Assembly: GCA_012839745.1 (NCBI GenBank)
Contig: DUMS01000081.1
Location: forward strand, 1-64,000
Length of the DNA stretch: 64,000 bases
DNA from: Tissierellia bacterium
GTDB lineage: Bacteria > Bacillota > Clostridia > Tissierellales > Tepidimicrobiaceae
Direction of reading: 5' to 3'
Within the stretch, counting starts at the first letter, position 1. Each line of letters starts with the position of its first letter. This document shows, in pieces, positions 9,371-19,140 of this stretch. A program made the translations under genes and the position numbers. A model generated the notes under the pieces. It searched no databases. It saw nothing but the letters and a program-made list of their open reading frames with translations, and was not told the origin of the DNA.

Positions 9371-10335
9371 TGGAAATAGTATATTATCTGATTCAAAATA
9401 CGCTTCCTGTAGCCATTCCGCTGCTTCTTGTTGCACTAGGCGGTATGTTTAGTGAAACAAGTGGTGTAGTAAATATAGCCCTTGAAGGAATAATGCTTTT
9501 TGGGGCTTACTTTGGAGCTTTATTTGTCTATTTTGTACAGGACTTGGGATTGAACCCTCAGACAATTTTGCTGTTGGCAATGTTAGTTGCAGCAGTAGCA
9601 GGTGTAATTTATTCTCTGCTTCTTTCATTTGCAGCAGTTAACATGAAAGCAAATCAGGTTATTACCGGAACTTCACTCAACATGTTAATACCGGCAGTTA
9701 TACTGCTGTTTTCAAAGATGTACTTTAACAGTGATGGAGTCACAACAGCTGTCAACTTCTATATTCAGAAGATACCTGTATTAGGCGATATTCCTGTAAT
9801 AGGAAGAATGTTTTTCCAGAAAACATACCTGACAGTTATGATAGGAATACTTTTCCTTATAATATCTACTGTTGTATTCTATAAAACGAAATTCGGATTA
9901 AGGCTTCGTGCCTGTGGGGAGCATCCACATGCTGCTGATTCTGTAGGTATCAATGTATATAAAATGAGATATGCAGGAGTAACTATTTCAGGTATTCTTG
10001 GAGGTATTGGAGGATTTTTCTACTCTGTCGGGGTTATGGATGGAAATGTAAATGGCCACACAGGTGTAGCTGGATTTGGATTTTTAGCTTTAGCAGTAAT
10101 GATATTTGGACAATGGAGGCCGGGAAAGATATTTCTGGCATCATTATTCTTTGCTTTTTTAAGAACCTTGGCTTATTCAATTTCCCTGATACCATTCTTA
10201 TACAATCTGGGAATTAATCAGACTTATTATAAGATGTTGCCATATGTTGCCACAATGGTAGTCCTTGCATTTACTTCCAAGAAATCAAGAGCTCCTAAAG
10301 CTGAAGGAATTCCATATGATAAGTCTTCGAGATAA
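9370..10335 (+). CDS. Nucleoside ABC transporter permease
   Basis: GGMFSETSGVVNIALEGIMLFGAYFGA motif; ATG overlaps the upstream stop. Confidence 0.88.
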   Translation: MEIVYYLIQNTLPVAIPLLLVALGGMFSETSGVVNIALEGIMLFGAYFGALFVYFVQDLGLNPQTILLLAMLVAAVAGVIYSLLLSFAAVNMKANQVITGTSLNMLIPAVILLFSKMYFNSDGVTTAVNFYIQKIPVLGDIPVIGRMFFQKTYLTVMIGILFLIISTVVFYKTKFGLRLRACGEHPHAADSVGINVYKMRYAGVTISGILGGIGGFFYSVGVMDGNVNGHTGVAGFGFLALAVMIFGQWRPGKIFLASLFFAFLRTLAYSISLIPFLYNLGINQTYYKMLPYVATMVVLAFTSKKSRAPKAEGIPYDKSSR

Positions 10336-10348
10336 ATACTAAGACATG

Positions 10349-10385
10349 AAACTTTTAGTCTCTTTGGAGGCTAAAAGTTTTTTTA
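10349..10385 (+). terminator. Terminator after nucleoside transporter operon
   Basis: AAACTTTTAG ... CTAAAAGTTTTTTTA. Confidence 0.8.
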
Positions 10386-10392
10386 TTGGTTT

Positions 10393-10421
10393 TTGAACTT
10401 TATTCATATTTTTGGTATAAT
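10393..10421 (+). promoter_or_regulatory. Promoter of rpoN
   Basis: TTGAAC (10393-10398), 17-nt spacer, TATAAT (10416-10421). Confidence 0.65.
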
Positions 10422-10490
10422 ACTATTATAACCTAAATAGATATGTACTAGAATTGCATATAACAATTTGAAATTTTGGGAGTGAGCTCA

Positions 10491-11873
10491 ATGAAATTAG
10501 GATATAACCTAGCTCTGGAGCAGGTACAGAAATTAGTAATGACACCCGAACTAAGACAAGCCATACAATTGCTGCAATTCAACTGTCAGGAATTAAATGA
10601 GTATTTAAAAAGGGAAATCGAAGAAAATCCAATGCTGGAACCTGTTAATATAGAAATGGAATATGAGAACATAGATGACTATCATCAGGAGAAGGATGAA
10701 ATAGACTGGAAGGATTTTATTGAAAAATATGATGATATAAGTTACAAGCCACCAGTGGACAAGAACGAAAAGGAATATAACTATGAGAATTTTGTCAGCG
10801 TTTCATCTTCACTTAAGGATTATTTGTTGTTTCAGTTAAATGTACTGAAGTTAAACCCTGTTGACCTTATGATTGGCAGGATGATTATAGAAAATATTGA
10901 TGACAATGGGTACTTAATGGCTTCCGTGGAACAGCTGTCAGAAGAAACAGGGATGAATCCTAAAAGAATTGAAAACGTTTTAAGTATTATACAGACTTTT
11001 GACCCTCCTGGAGTAGGTGCAAGAAACCTTAAGGAATGTCTTCTAATTCAGATTCGAGAAGACAAGTCAGTGAATCCCAATGTAGAAATTGTTATAAATA
11101 AATATCTGGATGAACTGGCATATAACAGACTTTCAAAGATTGCCAACGATTTAGGTATAGATGAAATGGAAGTTCAGGAGATATATGATTATATTAAGAC
11201 ATTGGAACCTAAACCTGGAAGATGCTATGGGGATAGCCTAGGAAGTGTAAGATACATTATTCCAGATGTAATAGTAGACTATGTTGATGGGGAATATATA
11301 GTAAATTTAAATGACATAACTGCTCCAAGGCTGAATATAAATAAATTCTATAGAGAGATGATAAGAAAGGAAAACGATTTGGAAGCAGCTGAATTTCTCA
11401 AGGAAAAACTGGCATCAGCCATGTGGCTCATAAGAAGCATTGAGCAGAGAAGGATGACCATATACAACGTAGTCAAATCCATTATAAAGCATCAGAAGGA
11501 ATTCTTTGAGTTTGGTGAAAAAGCCCTTAAACCATTAACACTCAAGGAAATTGCAGAGGATATCAACATGCATGAATCAACAGTTAGCAGAGCCACCAAT
11601 GGTAAATATGTACAGACCCCGAGAGGATTGTATGAGCTTAAATATTTTTTCTGCAGCGGCCTTTCTACCAATGAAGGAAGCGACATATCATCTACAAGCA
11701 TAAAGGCTATGATTAAGGAAATTGTAGATGGAGAAAATCCCAAGAAACCATTAAGTGACCAGAAGATATCAGATTTATTAAAGGACAGGGGAATTAGCAT
11801 TTCAAGAAGAACTGTTGCCAAGTATAGGGATGAAATGAACATCCCGCCATCTTCAATGAGAAAGAGATATTAG
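10491..11873 (+). CDS. rpoN: RNA polymerase sigma-54 factor
   Basis: LEQVQKLVMTPELRQAIQLLQF N-terminus, RAT NGKYVQTPRGLYELKYFF, and RpoN box ISRRTVAKYRDEM. ATG 10491 has GGGAG upstream. Confidence 0.95.
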   Translation: MKLGYNLALEQVQKLVMTPELRQAIQLLQFNCQELNEYLKREIEENPMLEPVNIEMEYENIDDYHQEKDEIDWKDFIEKYDDISYKPPVDKNEKEYNYENFVSVSSSLKDYLLFQLNVLKLNPVDLMIGRMIIENIDDNGYLMASVEQLSEETGMNPKRIENVLSIIQTFDPPGVGARNLKECLLIQIREDKSVNPNVEIVINKYLDELAYNRLSKIANDLGIDEMEVQEIYDYIKTLEPKPGRCYGDSLGSVRYIIPDVIVDYVDGEYIVNLNDITAPRLNINKFYREMIRKENDLEAAEFLKEKLASAMWLIRSIEQRRMTIYNVVKSIIKHQKEFFEFGEKALKPLTLKEIAEDINMHESTVSRATNGKYVQTPRGLYELKYFFCSGLSTNEGSDISSTSIKAMIKEIVDGENPKKPLSDQKISDLLKDRGISISRRTVAKYRDEMNIPPSSMRKRY

Positions 11874-11906
11874 GTAATATTGGAATTATAGTTCTATTAT
11901 TATCAG

Positions 11907-11932
11907 AAAGACCATGTAAAATGGTCTTTTTT
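11907..11932 (+). terminator. Terminator after rpoN
   Basis: AAAGACCAT gtaaa ATGGTCTTTTTTATT. Confidence 0.8.
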
Positions 11933-12088
11933 ATTGTTATTCATTTTGCAGTATATTATCTGCCTGATGTGAATGATAAATAATTATCAGGTTATTTTAG
12001 CATTGTAAATAGAAAATGAGCAAAATAAAGGAAATGATATATACAAAAAAGAATGTAAAACATTAGAACGAAAAGATTTGTAAGTATA

Positions 12089-12125
12089 AGAATAAGCTCT
12101 GTATTTCAAATACAGAGCTTATTCT
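12089..12125. repeat. 18-bp inverted repeat, intergenic
   Basis: AGAATAAGCTCTGTATTT (12089-12106), centre C, AAATACAGAGCTTATTCT (12108-12125). Confidence 0.75.
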
Positions 12126-12186
12126 ATTATAAGAAGTAGCATAAGTTTGTTAATAAAGTAACTAAATTGAGAAAATTTAAAATATA

Positions 12187-12242
12187 TTGACAAAACAAAA
12201 AATTAGTAATAGAATAAATGTATACAAAAATACATGTATACA
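12187..12242 (+). promoter_or_regulatory. Promoter plus tandem TGTATACA palindromes upstream of TRAP cluster
   Basis: TTGACA (12187-12192), 17 nt, TAGAAT (12210-12215), then ATGTATACA at 12218-12226 and 12234-12242 (16 bp apart). Confidence 0.6.
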
Positions 12243-12346
12243 GGAATACGTTATCAAAGAAAGGAGGGCATGTAATTTTTTGAAGGCATTATATAGAGAT
12301 TTGATCAACATTCATTATTCATTAGAATAATAAGGAGGATTTGTTA

Positions 12347-13369
12347 ATGAAGAAAAGCAATTTGTTTCCTATTTTAGTATTGGTTATCGTTCTTTTGACT
12401 TCAGGTATTTTTTATAAGGAGTATTACAACAAAACTCATCCTACTTCATCAGGTCCAATAGTTATCAGACTATCACATGTTGCCAATGAAACATCACCTA
12501 TTCATCTATCCTGCGTTTATTTTGAAGAGATATTAGAAGAAAGGTCCAATGGTCAATTTGATGTACAAGTTTATCCCAACAGTCAATTAGGCGGAGACAG
12601 GCAAGCTGTAGAAGCTGTCAGTATCGGTTCAATAACAGCCACTTTCCCTGGTACTGCAGTATTGGCAGGATTTGAACCAAAGTTTATGGTTGGTGACTTG
12701 CCTTTTATATTTAAAACTCGTGAATCTGCATATCAGGCACTTGATAATGAGCTAGGTACTGAATTGAATAAACTTCTCGAAAAACACAATCTAGTGAATT
12801 TGGGATTTGGGGAAACAGGATACAGGCATATTACAAACAATGTAAGACCTATTACCAGCCCAGAAGATTTAAAGGGGATTTCTATAAGAACCATGGAAAA
12901 TCCAATCCATATGGCTTCCTTTAGGGCTTGGGGAGCAAATCCAACACCAATAAGTTTCTCAGAACTATTTACAGCGCTACAGCAGAATACTATAGATGCT
13001 CAGGAAAATCCACTCCAGATTATCAGCTCTTCAAGATTTTATGAAGTGCAGAAATATCTATCCCTAACAGGACATTTCTTTGCATCAGGCAGTGTTTTAA
13101 TCAATAAAGAGTTTATGGACAATCTACCTGAAGACCTAAGGGATTTGGTGTATGAATGCGGTAGAGATATGGTAGAGTATGAAAGAAAACTTACTCAGGA
13201 AATGGAATCCCAATTCCTTGAAGAACTTAAGGCTAATGGAATGGAGGTAAATGAATTAACACCAGAGCAAAAGGATAAGTTCATTCAAATGGCACAGTCT
13301 GTTTATGAACAGTATAAGGATATGTTGGGAGAAGACCTGATTAAATTAGCAATGAAATATAATGATTAA
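12347..13369 (+). CDS. TRAP transporter substrate-binding protein DctP family
   Basis: IRLSHVANETSPIHLSCVYFEEILEERSNGQFDVQVYPNSQLGGDRQAVEAVSIGS; ATG 12347 with AAGGAGG upstream. Confidence 0.9.
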   Translation: MKKSNLFPILVLVIVLLTSGIFYKEYYNKTHPTSSGPIVIRLSHVANETSPIHLSCVYFEEILEERSNGQFDVQVYPNSQLGGDRQAVEAVSIGSITATFPGTAVLAGFEPKFMVGDLPFIFKTRESAYQALDNELGTELNKLLEKHNLVNLGFGETGYRHITNNVRPITSPEDLKGISIRTMENPIHMASFRAWGANPTPISFSELFTALQQNTIDAQENPLQIISSSRFYEVQKYLSLTGHFFASGSVLINKEFMDNLPEDLRDLVYECGRDMVEYERKLTQEMESQFLEELKANGMEVNELTPEQKDKFIQMAQSVYEQYKDMLGEDLIKLAMKYND

Positions 13370-13386
13370 ACTGGGAGGGGAAACTA

Positions 13387-13884
13387 TTGAAAATACTAAA
13401 ATGGTTGGATAAGAACTTTGAAACCTATTTTTTAATTACAACTCTAGTTGTAATGGTATTTATAGTTACATTGCAGGTAGTCTTAAGATCCTTCTTTAAG
13501 TATTCTCTCACATGGGCAGAAGAGTTTACAAGATATGTCATGTTATACCAGATTTGGGTAGGTGCATCTATAGCAGTTAAAGAGGATGCTCATTTGAGGA
13601 TTACCTCCTTCAGAGATAGCCTGTCACAAAAAGGGCAAGCTATAGTTGAACTGATTGTAATAGTATTATGGACTGTGTTTGCTGTATTTTTAGCTATTAA
13701 ATCAGGACAATTAGTTAATATACTGTTTACAAGAGGACAGCTATCTGCCGCCATGAGATTACCAATGGGATATGCCTATGCTTCTGTTACAGTAGGTTGT
13801 GCATTAATGGCAATAAGGCTAATTCAAAAATTATATAAACTGGTTAGAAAATTTGAGAATAAAGAATTAGAGATAAAAAATTAG
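13387..13884 (+). CDS. TRAP transporter small permease (DctQ family)
   Basis: 4-TM, SLTWAEEFTRYVMLYQIWVGASIAVKEDAHLRI; TTG start with GGGAGGGG RBS. Confidence 0.88.
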   Translation: MKILKWLDKNFETYFLITTLVVMVFIVTLQVVLRSFFKYSLTWAEEFTRYVMLYQIWVGASIAVKEDAHLRITSFRDSLSQKGQAIVELIVIVLWTVFAVFLAIKSGQLVNILFTRGQLSAAMRLPMGYAYASVTVGCALMAIRLIQKLYKLVRKFENKELEIKN

Positions 13885-13904
13885 AGAATCTGGAGGGTTA
13901 ATAT

Positions 13905-15170
13905 ATGATAATACTTTTGTTTGTATTACTGGCCATATTTGTTACGCTTAGTATACCAATTGGAATAGCTTTAGGGCTGGCAACATTGATTACAGTTTTG
14001 TTTGCTACCAACATTAATCCACTTATGATTGCTCAAACAGCCTTTACAGCGTTGGATTCATTTACTCTGATGGCAATTCCATTTTTTATACTTGCAGGCA
14101 ATTTTATGAGATATGGCGGAATATCAAAGAGATTGCTGAATTTAGCTGATAAATTAATAGGATTCGTGACAGGCGGCCTTGGAATGGTAACTACATTAAC
14201 CAGTATGTTCTTTGCAGCAATTTCAGGCTCTGGACCAGCTACAGTATCCTCCATTGGTTCCTTTATGATTCCTGCCATGGAAGAAAAAGGCTATGACAAG
14301 GGATATGCTGCAGCACTTACCTCTGCTGCTGGAACAATAGGTGTAATCATACCACCATCAATACCTTTTGTAGTATATGGTGTTGTTACCAGCACATCAA
14401 TTGGGGACCTATTTATTGCTGGTATAATTCCAGGTATAATAATGGGATTGGCTATAATGATATTAAACTATTATATTGCTAAGAAAAAAGGGTGGACTGG
14501 CAGCGGTGAAAGACCTGATTTTAAAGGTGTTTTAAAAGCATTTATAGATGCTTTCTTTGCATTATTAAGTCCAGCCATCATACTTGGAGGTATATACAGC
14601 GGTATATTTACTCCAACGGAAGCAGCAGCAATTTCATGTGTCTATACTTGGATTATCGGTACTTTTGTGTACAAGGAAATTCATAAAAAGGAACTTTTTG
14701 ATTGCTTGAAAGATACTGTAGTAATAGCTGGTGCAACTTCCTTTATGATAGGATTATCCTCAGGTTTCGGTACATTGCTTACTATGGAACAGGTTCCTGT
14801 TAAAGTTGCAAATGCACTACTTGGTTTCTCAAATAGTAAAATTGTAATTCTGTTATTGATAAACCTTTTCCTATTAATAGTTGGTATGTTTATCGACAAT
14901 ATTTCAAGCTGTACAATATTGGCACCAATATTCTTACCAGTTGTAAAGGCATTAGGTGTAAACCCGGTTCACTTTGGAATCTTCATGACAATAAACCTGG
15001 CAATAGGATTTATTACTCCTCCATATGGTGCTAACCTGTTCATAGGTTCTGCAGTTGGAAGAGTTTCTATGGATAGAATAATCAGATATATTTGGCCATT
15101 AATTGGTGTTTTGGTTTCTGTATTGCTATTAGTAACATATATACCACAGCTGTCATTGATGTTATTATAA
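13905..15170 (+). CDS. TRAP transporter large permease (DctM family)
   Basis: SGSGPATVSSIGSFMIPAMEEKGYDKGYAAALTSAAGTIGVIIPPSIPFVVYGV. Confidence 0.92.
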   Translation: MIILLFVLLAIFVTLSIPIGIALGLATLITVLFATNINPLMIAQTAFTALDSFTLMAIPFFILAGNFMRYGGISKRLLNLADKLIGFVTGGLGMVTTLTSMFFAAISGSGPATVSSIGSFMIPAMEEKGYDKGYAAALTSAAGTIGVIIPPSIPFVVYGVVTSTSIGDLFIAGIIPGIIMGLAIMILNYYIAKKKGWTGSGERPDFKGVLKAFIDAFFALLSPAIILGGIYSGIFTPTEAAAISCVYTWIIGTFVYKEIHKKELFDCLKDTVVIAGATSFMIGLSSGFGTLLTMEQVPVKVANALLGFSNSKIVILLLINLFLLIVGMFIDNISSCTILAPIFLPVVKALGVNPVHFGIFMTINLAIGFITPPYGANLFIGSAVGRVSMDRIIRYIWPLIGVLVSVLLLVTYIPQLSLMLL

Positions 15171-15194
15171 GAATCAGATTGAGGAGGAAAAATT

Positions 15195-16364
15195 ATGAAA
15201 TCTTGTAATAAACGTTTAGAAGCCATGCCCTTTGGCGGACTATATGAAATATTTACAAAGGCTAATAAACTGGAGGCTCAAGGTAAAAGAATAATACATA
15301 TGGAAATTGGAAGACCAGATTATGATTCGCCTGATTTTGCAAAGGAAGCCGTAAAAGAAGCCTTAGACCGTGGACAAGTTCATTATACAGATGTAAACGG
15401 TATTGAACCTTTGAGAAAAGCCATTTGCAATAAGGAAAAAAGGCGTTTTGGTTTGGAATATGATTATGAGACAGAAATAAGCGTTATGAGTGGAGCAGCT
15501 GAGGCAATAGGGGTTATAATGCTGACTATGATGAATCCCGGAGAGGAGATAATTGTTCCAAGTCCTTTCTTTTCAGCATATAGGGAGCAGGCACTAATTG
15601 CAGGAGTTAAGCTGGTAGAAGTGCCAGTAAGGATGGAAGACAACTGGCAATTAAATGTTGAAGAAATAGAGAAGAGAATAACTCCAAATACTACAATGCT
15701 TCTTATAAATACTCCTAATAACCCTGCAGGATACGTATTGGACAGGGATAACCTGGAGAAAATTGCAGATCTGGCTAAGGAAAGAGATTTAATAGTAATA
15801 TCTGATGAATGCTATGATGAGTTTATATATGGTGAGGAGCATGTTTCCATTTCAACCTTAGATGATATGAGGGAGAGAACATTAGTAGTCAAATCAACTT
15901 CTAAGCAGTTTTCGATGACTGGATGGAGAATTGGGTATGTACTAGGGCCAGCAAATGCTATAAAATATATTAATAAGGTTCATCAGAATTTCTCCACTTG
16001 CGCTACAGCCTTTGCTCAATGGGGAGCAGTAGAAGCTTTCAATAATGGTGATAGTTTTATAGAAGATATGGTTAAAGAATTTAAGAGAAGGGGAGACTAT
16101 CTATATGAGGCTTTCACCAAAATAGATGGTTTAAAAATAGTCAAGCCAAAGGGAGCATTCTATGCATTTCCAGATATAACAGCCTTTGGGATGGATGAAA
16201 GGGAATTCTGCAATTACCTTATGGAAGAGGCTGGAGTAGTTGGAGTTCCAGGCACTTCCTTTGGAGAATATGGAAAAGGACATATAAGGCTTGCTTATTG
16301 CTGCTCCTATGAGGATGTAGTTGAAGCATGTGAGAAGATTAAGATTGCCTTAGGAAAACTATAA
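15195..16364 (+). CDS. PLP-dependent class I/II aminotransferase
   Basis: NTPNNPAGYV, SDECYDEFIY, STSKQFSMTGWRIGY (PLP lysine). Confidence 0.88.
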   Translation: MKSCNKRLEAMPFGGLYEIFTKANKLEAQGKRIIHMEIGRPDYDSPDFAKEAVKEALDRGQVHYTDVNGIEPLRKAICNKEKRRFGLEYDYETEISVMSGAAEAIGVIMLTMMNPGEEIIVPSPFFSAYREQALIAGVKLVEVPVRMEDNWQLNVEEIEKRITPNTTMLLINTPNNPAGYVLDRDNLEKIADLAKERDLIVISDECYDEFIYGEEHVSISTLDDMRERTLVVKSTSKQFSMTGWRIGYVLGPANAIKYINKVHQNFSTCATAFAQWGAVEAFNNGDSFIEDMVKEFKRRGDYLYEAFTKIDGLKIVKPKGAFYAFPDITAFGMDEREFCNYLMEEAGVVGVPGTSFGEYGKGHIRLAYCCSYEDVVEACEKIKIALGKL

Positions 16365-16385
16365 TATTTAGAAAGAAGGGGTCTT

Positions 16386-18047
16386 ATGAAGTTTGACAAA
16401 GATAATATGAAAAACATAATTGAAGAGAATATATTGAAATATGTAGGTACAAGAACTGATACAAATTCCAAGGAAGAAAGAAATGTTGAGAAATTTTATG
16501 AAGAATGGTTCAACAAGGTAGAGTACTTTAGAAATAATCCTGATAAACGCGGATTGTTTGATATACCTGGTGACTACCTGGACAGGAAGGTTCCATGGTG
16601 CCTATTAAAGGGACAAGGAAACGATACCATAGTTTTCATTCACCATTATGATACTGTAGAAACAAAGGATTATGGATTACTGGAGCCATTATCCCGAAGC
16701 CCCTATGAGCTTATGGAAGCATTTAAGGAAGGCAAAATGGAGCTTTCAGATGAGGCAAAGGAAGATCTATTCAGCGATAAATGGCTATTTGGACGTGGAG
16801 TTAGCGATATGAAGGGCGGAGGCTCAATACAGCTTTCACTAATTGAGGAATACAGCAAAGATCCAAACTTTAAGGGAAACATTGTTTTAATAGCAGTACC
16901 GGATGAAGAAAACCTATCAGCTGGAATGAGGGGAGCTTGTGTCCTTTTGAAATCCCTCAAGGAGAAATATGGTCTTGAATTTAAGCTAATGCTTAATTCA
17001 GAGCCTCATGAAAGGGAAAAAGACTTGCGCCCAACCATATATGACGGCTCCATAGGTAAAATCATGCCTGTATTCTATGTACGCGGGAAGCTGGCTCATG
17101 TAGGACAGGTGTATTCAGGATTAAATCCAATTAATCTGCTGTCAGAAATAATCAGAAGGACTGAATTAAATCCTAACTTCATAGAGAAGGTAGGAACAAC
17201 AACAAATCCGGCACCTACCTGGCTGTACCACAAGGACAGGAAGATGGTATATGATGTATCATTGCCAATTGCCACCTGCGGATATATGAGCATATTGCCT
17301 TTAGCCAGGTCACCAAGATCCATTATGGAAGAGCTTAAGGAAATCTCCATAGAATCATTTAAAAAGGTAATAGACGATATGAATAGACACTATAAAGCAT
17401 ATACCGAAATTGCAGGAATAGAATTTGAGCCATTGCCATGGGAGCCTAAAGTTAAGTTCTACTCTGAATTGTATAATGAAGCAGTTGCTGATTCAGGAGA
17501 GGAATTCAAAAAGGCCTTTAAGGATTTGATGGATGAAATAAAAGAGAGATTTAACAGAAATGAAGTTACAATTATAGAATCAGCAAACATGATTATTGAA
17601 AAAACCCTTGAATATATAAAGGATAAATCACCAATGGTAATAATTGCTTTAACACCTCCATATTATCCAAGTACGAATAATCTAATGCTAGGTGAGAGGG
17701 CAAAGGAGATTGAGGCAGTAATTGAGGATATTAAATCCTATGCAAAAAATAATTTCAATGAAGACTATAAGGTTGAAAACTACTTTACTGGAATATCTGA
17801 TTTAAGCTATGCCATGCTGGTTTCAAGCAAGGATGATATTGATTATATAGAAGAAAACATGCTTATGTGGGGAGATATATACTATATTCCATTGGAAATT
17901 ATAAAGGAAATATCCATGCCTGTGTTAAACGTAGGGCCATGGGGGAAAGACCTACATAAGTATACAGAGAGAGTAAACAAGGATGACTTGTTCTACAGGA
18001 CACCACAATTATTGGATTTAGTTATAACTAAATTGCTGGACAAATAG
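16386..18047 (+). CDS. M20-family peptidase/amidohydrolase, RocB-like
   Basis: VFIHHYDTVE, GRGVSDMKGG, AVPDEENLSAGMRG metallopeptidase-type motifs; length and layout like RocB proteins. Confidence 0.75.
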   Translation: MKFDKDNMKNIIEENILKYVGTRTDTNSKEERNVEKFYEEWFNKVEYFRNNPDKRGLFDIPGDYLDRKVPWCLLKGQGNDTIVFIHHYDTVETKDYGLLEPLSRSPYELMEAFKEGKMELSDEAKEDLFSDKWLFGRGVSDMKGGGSIQLSLIEEYSKDPNFKGNIVLIAVPDEENLSAGMRGACVLLKSLKEKYGLEFKLMLNSEPHEREKDLRPTIYDGSIGKIMPVFYVRGKLAHVGQVYSGLNPINLLSEIIRRTELNPNFIEKVGTTTNPAPTWLYHKDRKMVYDVSLPIATCGYMSILPLARSPRSIMEELKEISIESFKKVIDDMNRHYKAYTEIAGIEFEPLPWEPKVKFYSELYNEAVADSGEEFKKAFKDLMDEIKERFNRNEVTIIESANMIIEKTLEYIKDKSPMVIIALTPPYYPSTNNLMLGERAKEIEAVIEDIKSYAKNNFNEDYKVENYFTGISDLSYAMLVSSKDDIDYIEENMLMWGDIYYIPLEIIKEISMPVLNVGPWGKDLHKYTERVNKDDLFYRTPQLLDLVITKLLDK

Positions 18048-18057
18048 GGGGGACATT

Positions 18058-19032
18058 ATGGGTAAAAAGGTTGTATTAAGCAGTGTAATAGTAGAGGACC
18101 CTGCATATGAAAGGGGATTTATTGAAGGTGCAGGACTTCAACTGGTATTTGTTCCTAATGATGACCAGGAAACATTTCTTAAGGAGATAGTAGATGCAGA
18201 TGCAATTATTACAGCTGATAAAAAGATTACTAAAGAGATGATTGACTCTTTAAATAATTGCAAGGTAATTGTAAGGCAGGGAATTGGGTATGATACAATA
18301 GATATTCAAAGAGCAAAAGAAAAGGATATAGCAGTATGCAATATACCTGATTACTGTATAGAAGAAGTTTCAGAATTTACTGTAGCACTGATATTGAATT
18401 TATTGAGACACATAAATACTTATGATAAGCATACCAGAGAAGGAATATGGGATATTCAAAGCATTTATAAAATAAATGGCTTTCCGGAAATGAGGAGATC
18501 CTCAACTCAGACTTTAGGAATAACAGGATTTGGGAAAATTGCAAGACTAGTTGCTAAAAAAGCAAAGCCTTTTGGATTTAGGATAATAACATCAGACCCA
18601 TATATAGATCCCAAGATTCCTGAAAAAATGGGAGTAGAGCTTGTTGATTTTGATACCCTTATTAGGGAATCAGATATAATATCAGTTAATACTCCGCTGA
18701 CTCCAGAGACAAAGCATATGTTCAACATGGATGTGTTTAAAAAGATGAAAAACACAGCTTACATTGTAAATACAGGAAGGGGACCTCTTATCAAAGAAGA
18801 TGACCTGTATGAAGCATTGAAGAATAAAATAATTGCAGGAGCAGCTTTAGATGTTACAGAAACTGAGCCATTACCACCTGATAATAAACTTTTTACTCTA
18901 GATAATTTAATTATAACTCCTCATGCAGCATTTTTCACTAAGGATTCATATCTGGAGATGAGAAGGAGAGCCTGTGAAGAGGTAATTAGGGTGCTTAGTG
19001 GTATGGAACCTGAAAACAGGGTTAATAAATAA
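18058..19032 (+). CDS. D-isomer-specific 2-hydroxyacid dehydrogenase (CtBP-like)
   Basis: LGITGFGKIARLVAKKAKPFGF, NTGRGPLIKEDDLYEALK, LDVTETEPLPPDNKLF, HAAFFT. Confidence 0.88.
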   Translation: MGKKVVLSSVIVEDPAYERGFIEGAGLQLVFVPNDDQETFLKEIVDADAIITADKKITKEMIDSLNNCKVIVRQGIGYDTIDIQRAKEKDIAVCNIPDYCIEEVSEFTVALILNLLRHINTYDKHTREGIWDIQSIYKINGFPEMRRSSTQTLGITGFGKIARLVAKKAKPFGFRIITSDPYIDPKIPEKMGVELVDFDTLIRESDIISVNTPLTPETKHMFNMDVFKKMKNTAYIVNTGRGPLIKEDDLYEALKNKIIAGAALDVTETEPLPPDNKLFTLDNLIITPHAAFFTKDSYLEMRRRACEEVIRVLSGMEPENRVNK

Positions 19033-19042
19033 GTTTTTGGGG

Positions 19043-19075
19043 AATAAGCTGGATACTAAATCTAGCTTATTTCCT
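19043..19075 (+). terminator. Terminator after hydroxyacid dehydrogenase
   Basis: AATAAGCTGGAT ... ATCTAGCTTATTT. Confidence 0.6.
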
Positions 19076-19140
19076 TATCTTGACAAAGTATAAAAAACTA
19101 TGTACCATATAGATTAGAAAAATATAGAAAGGATATTAAA

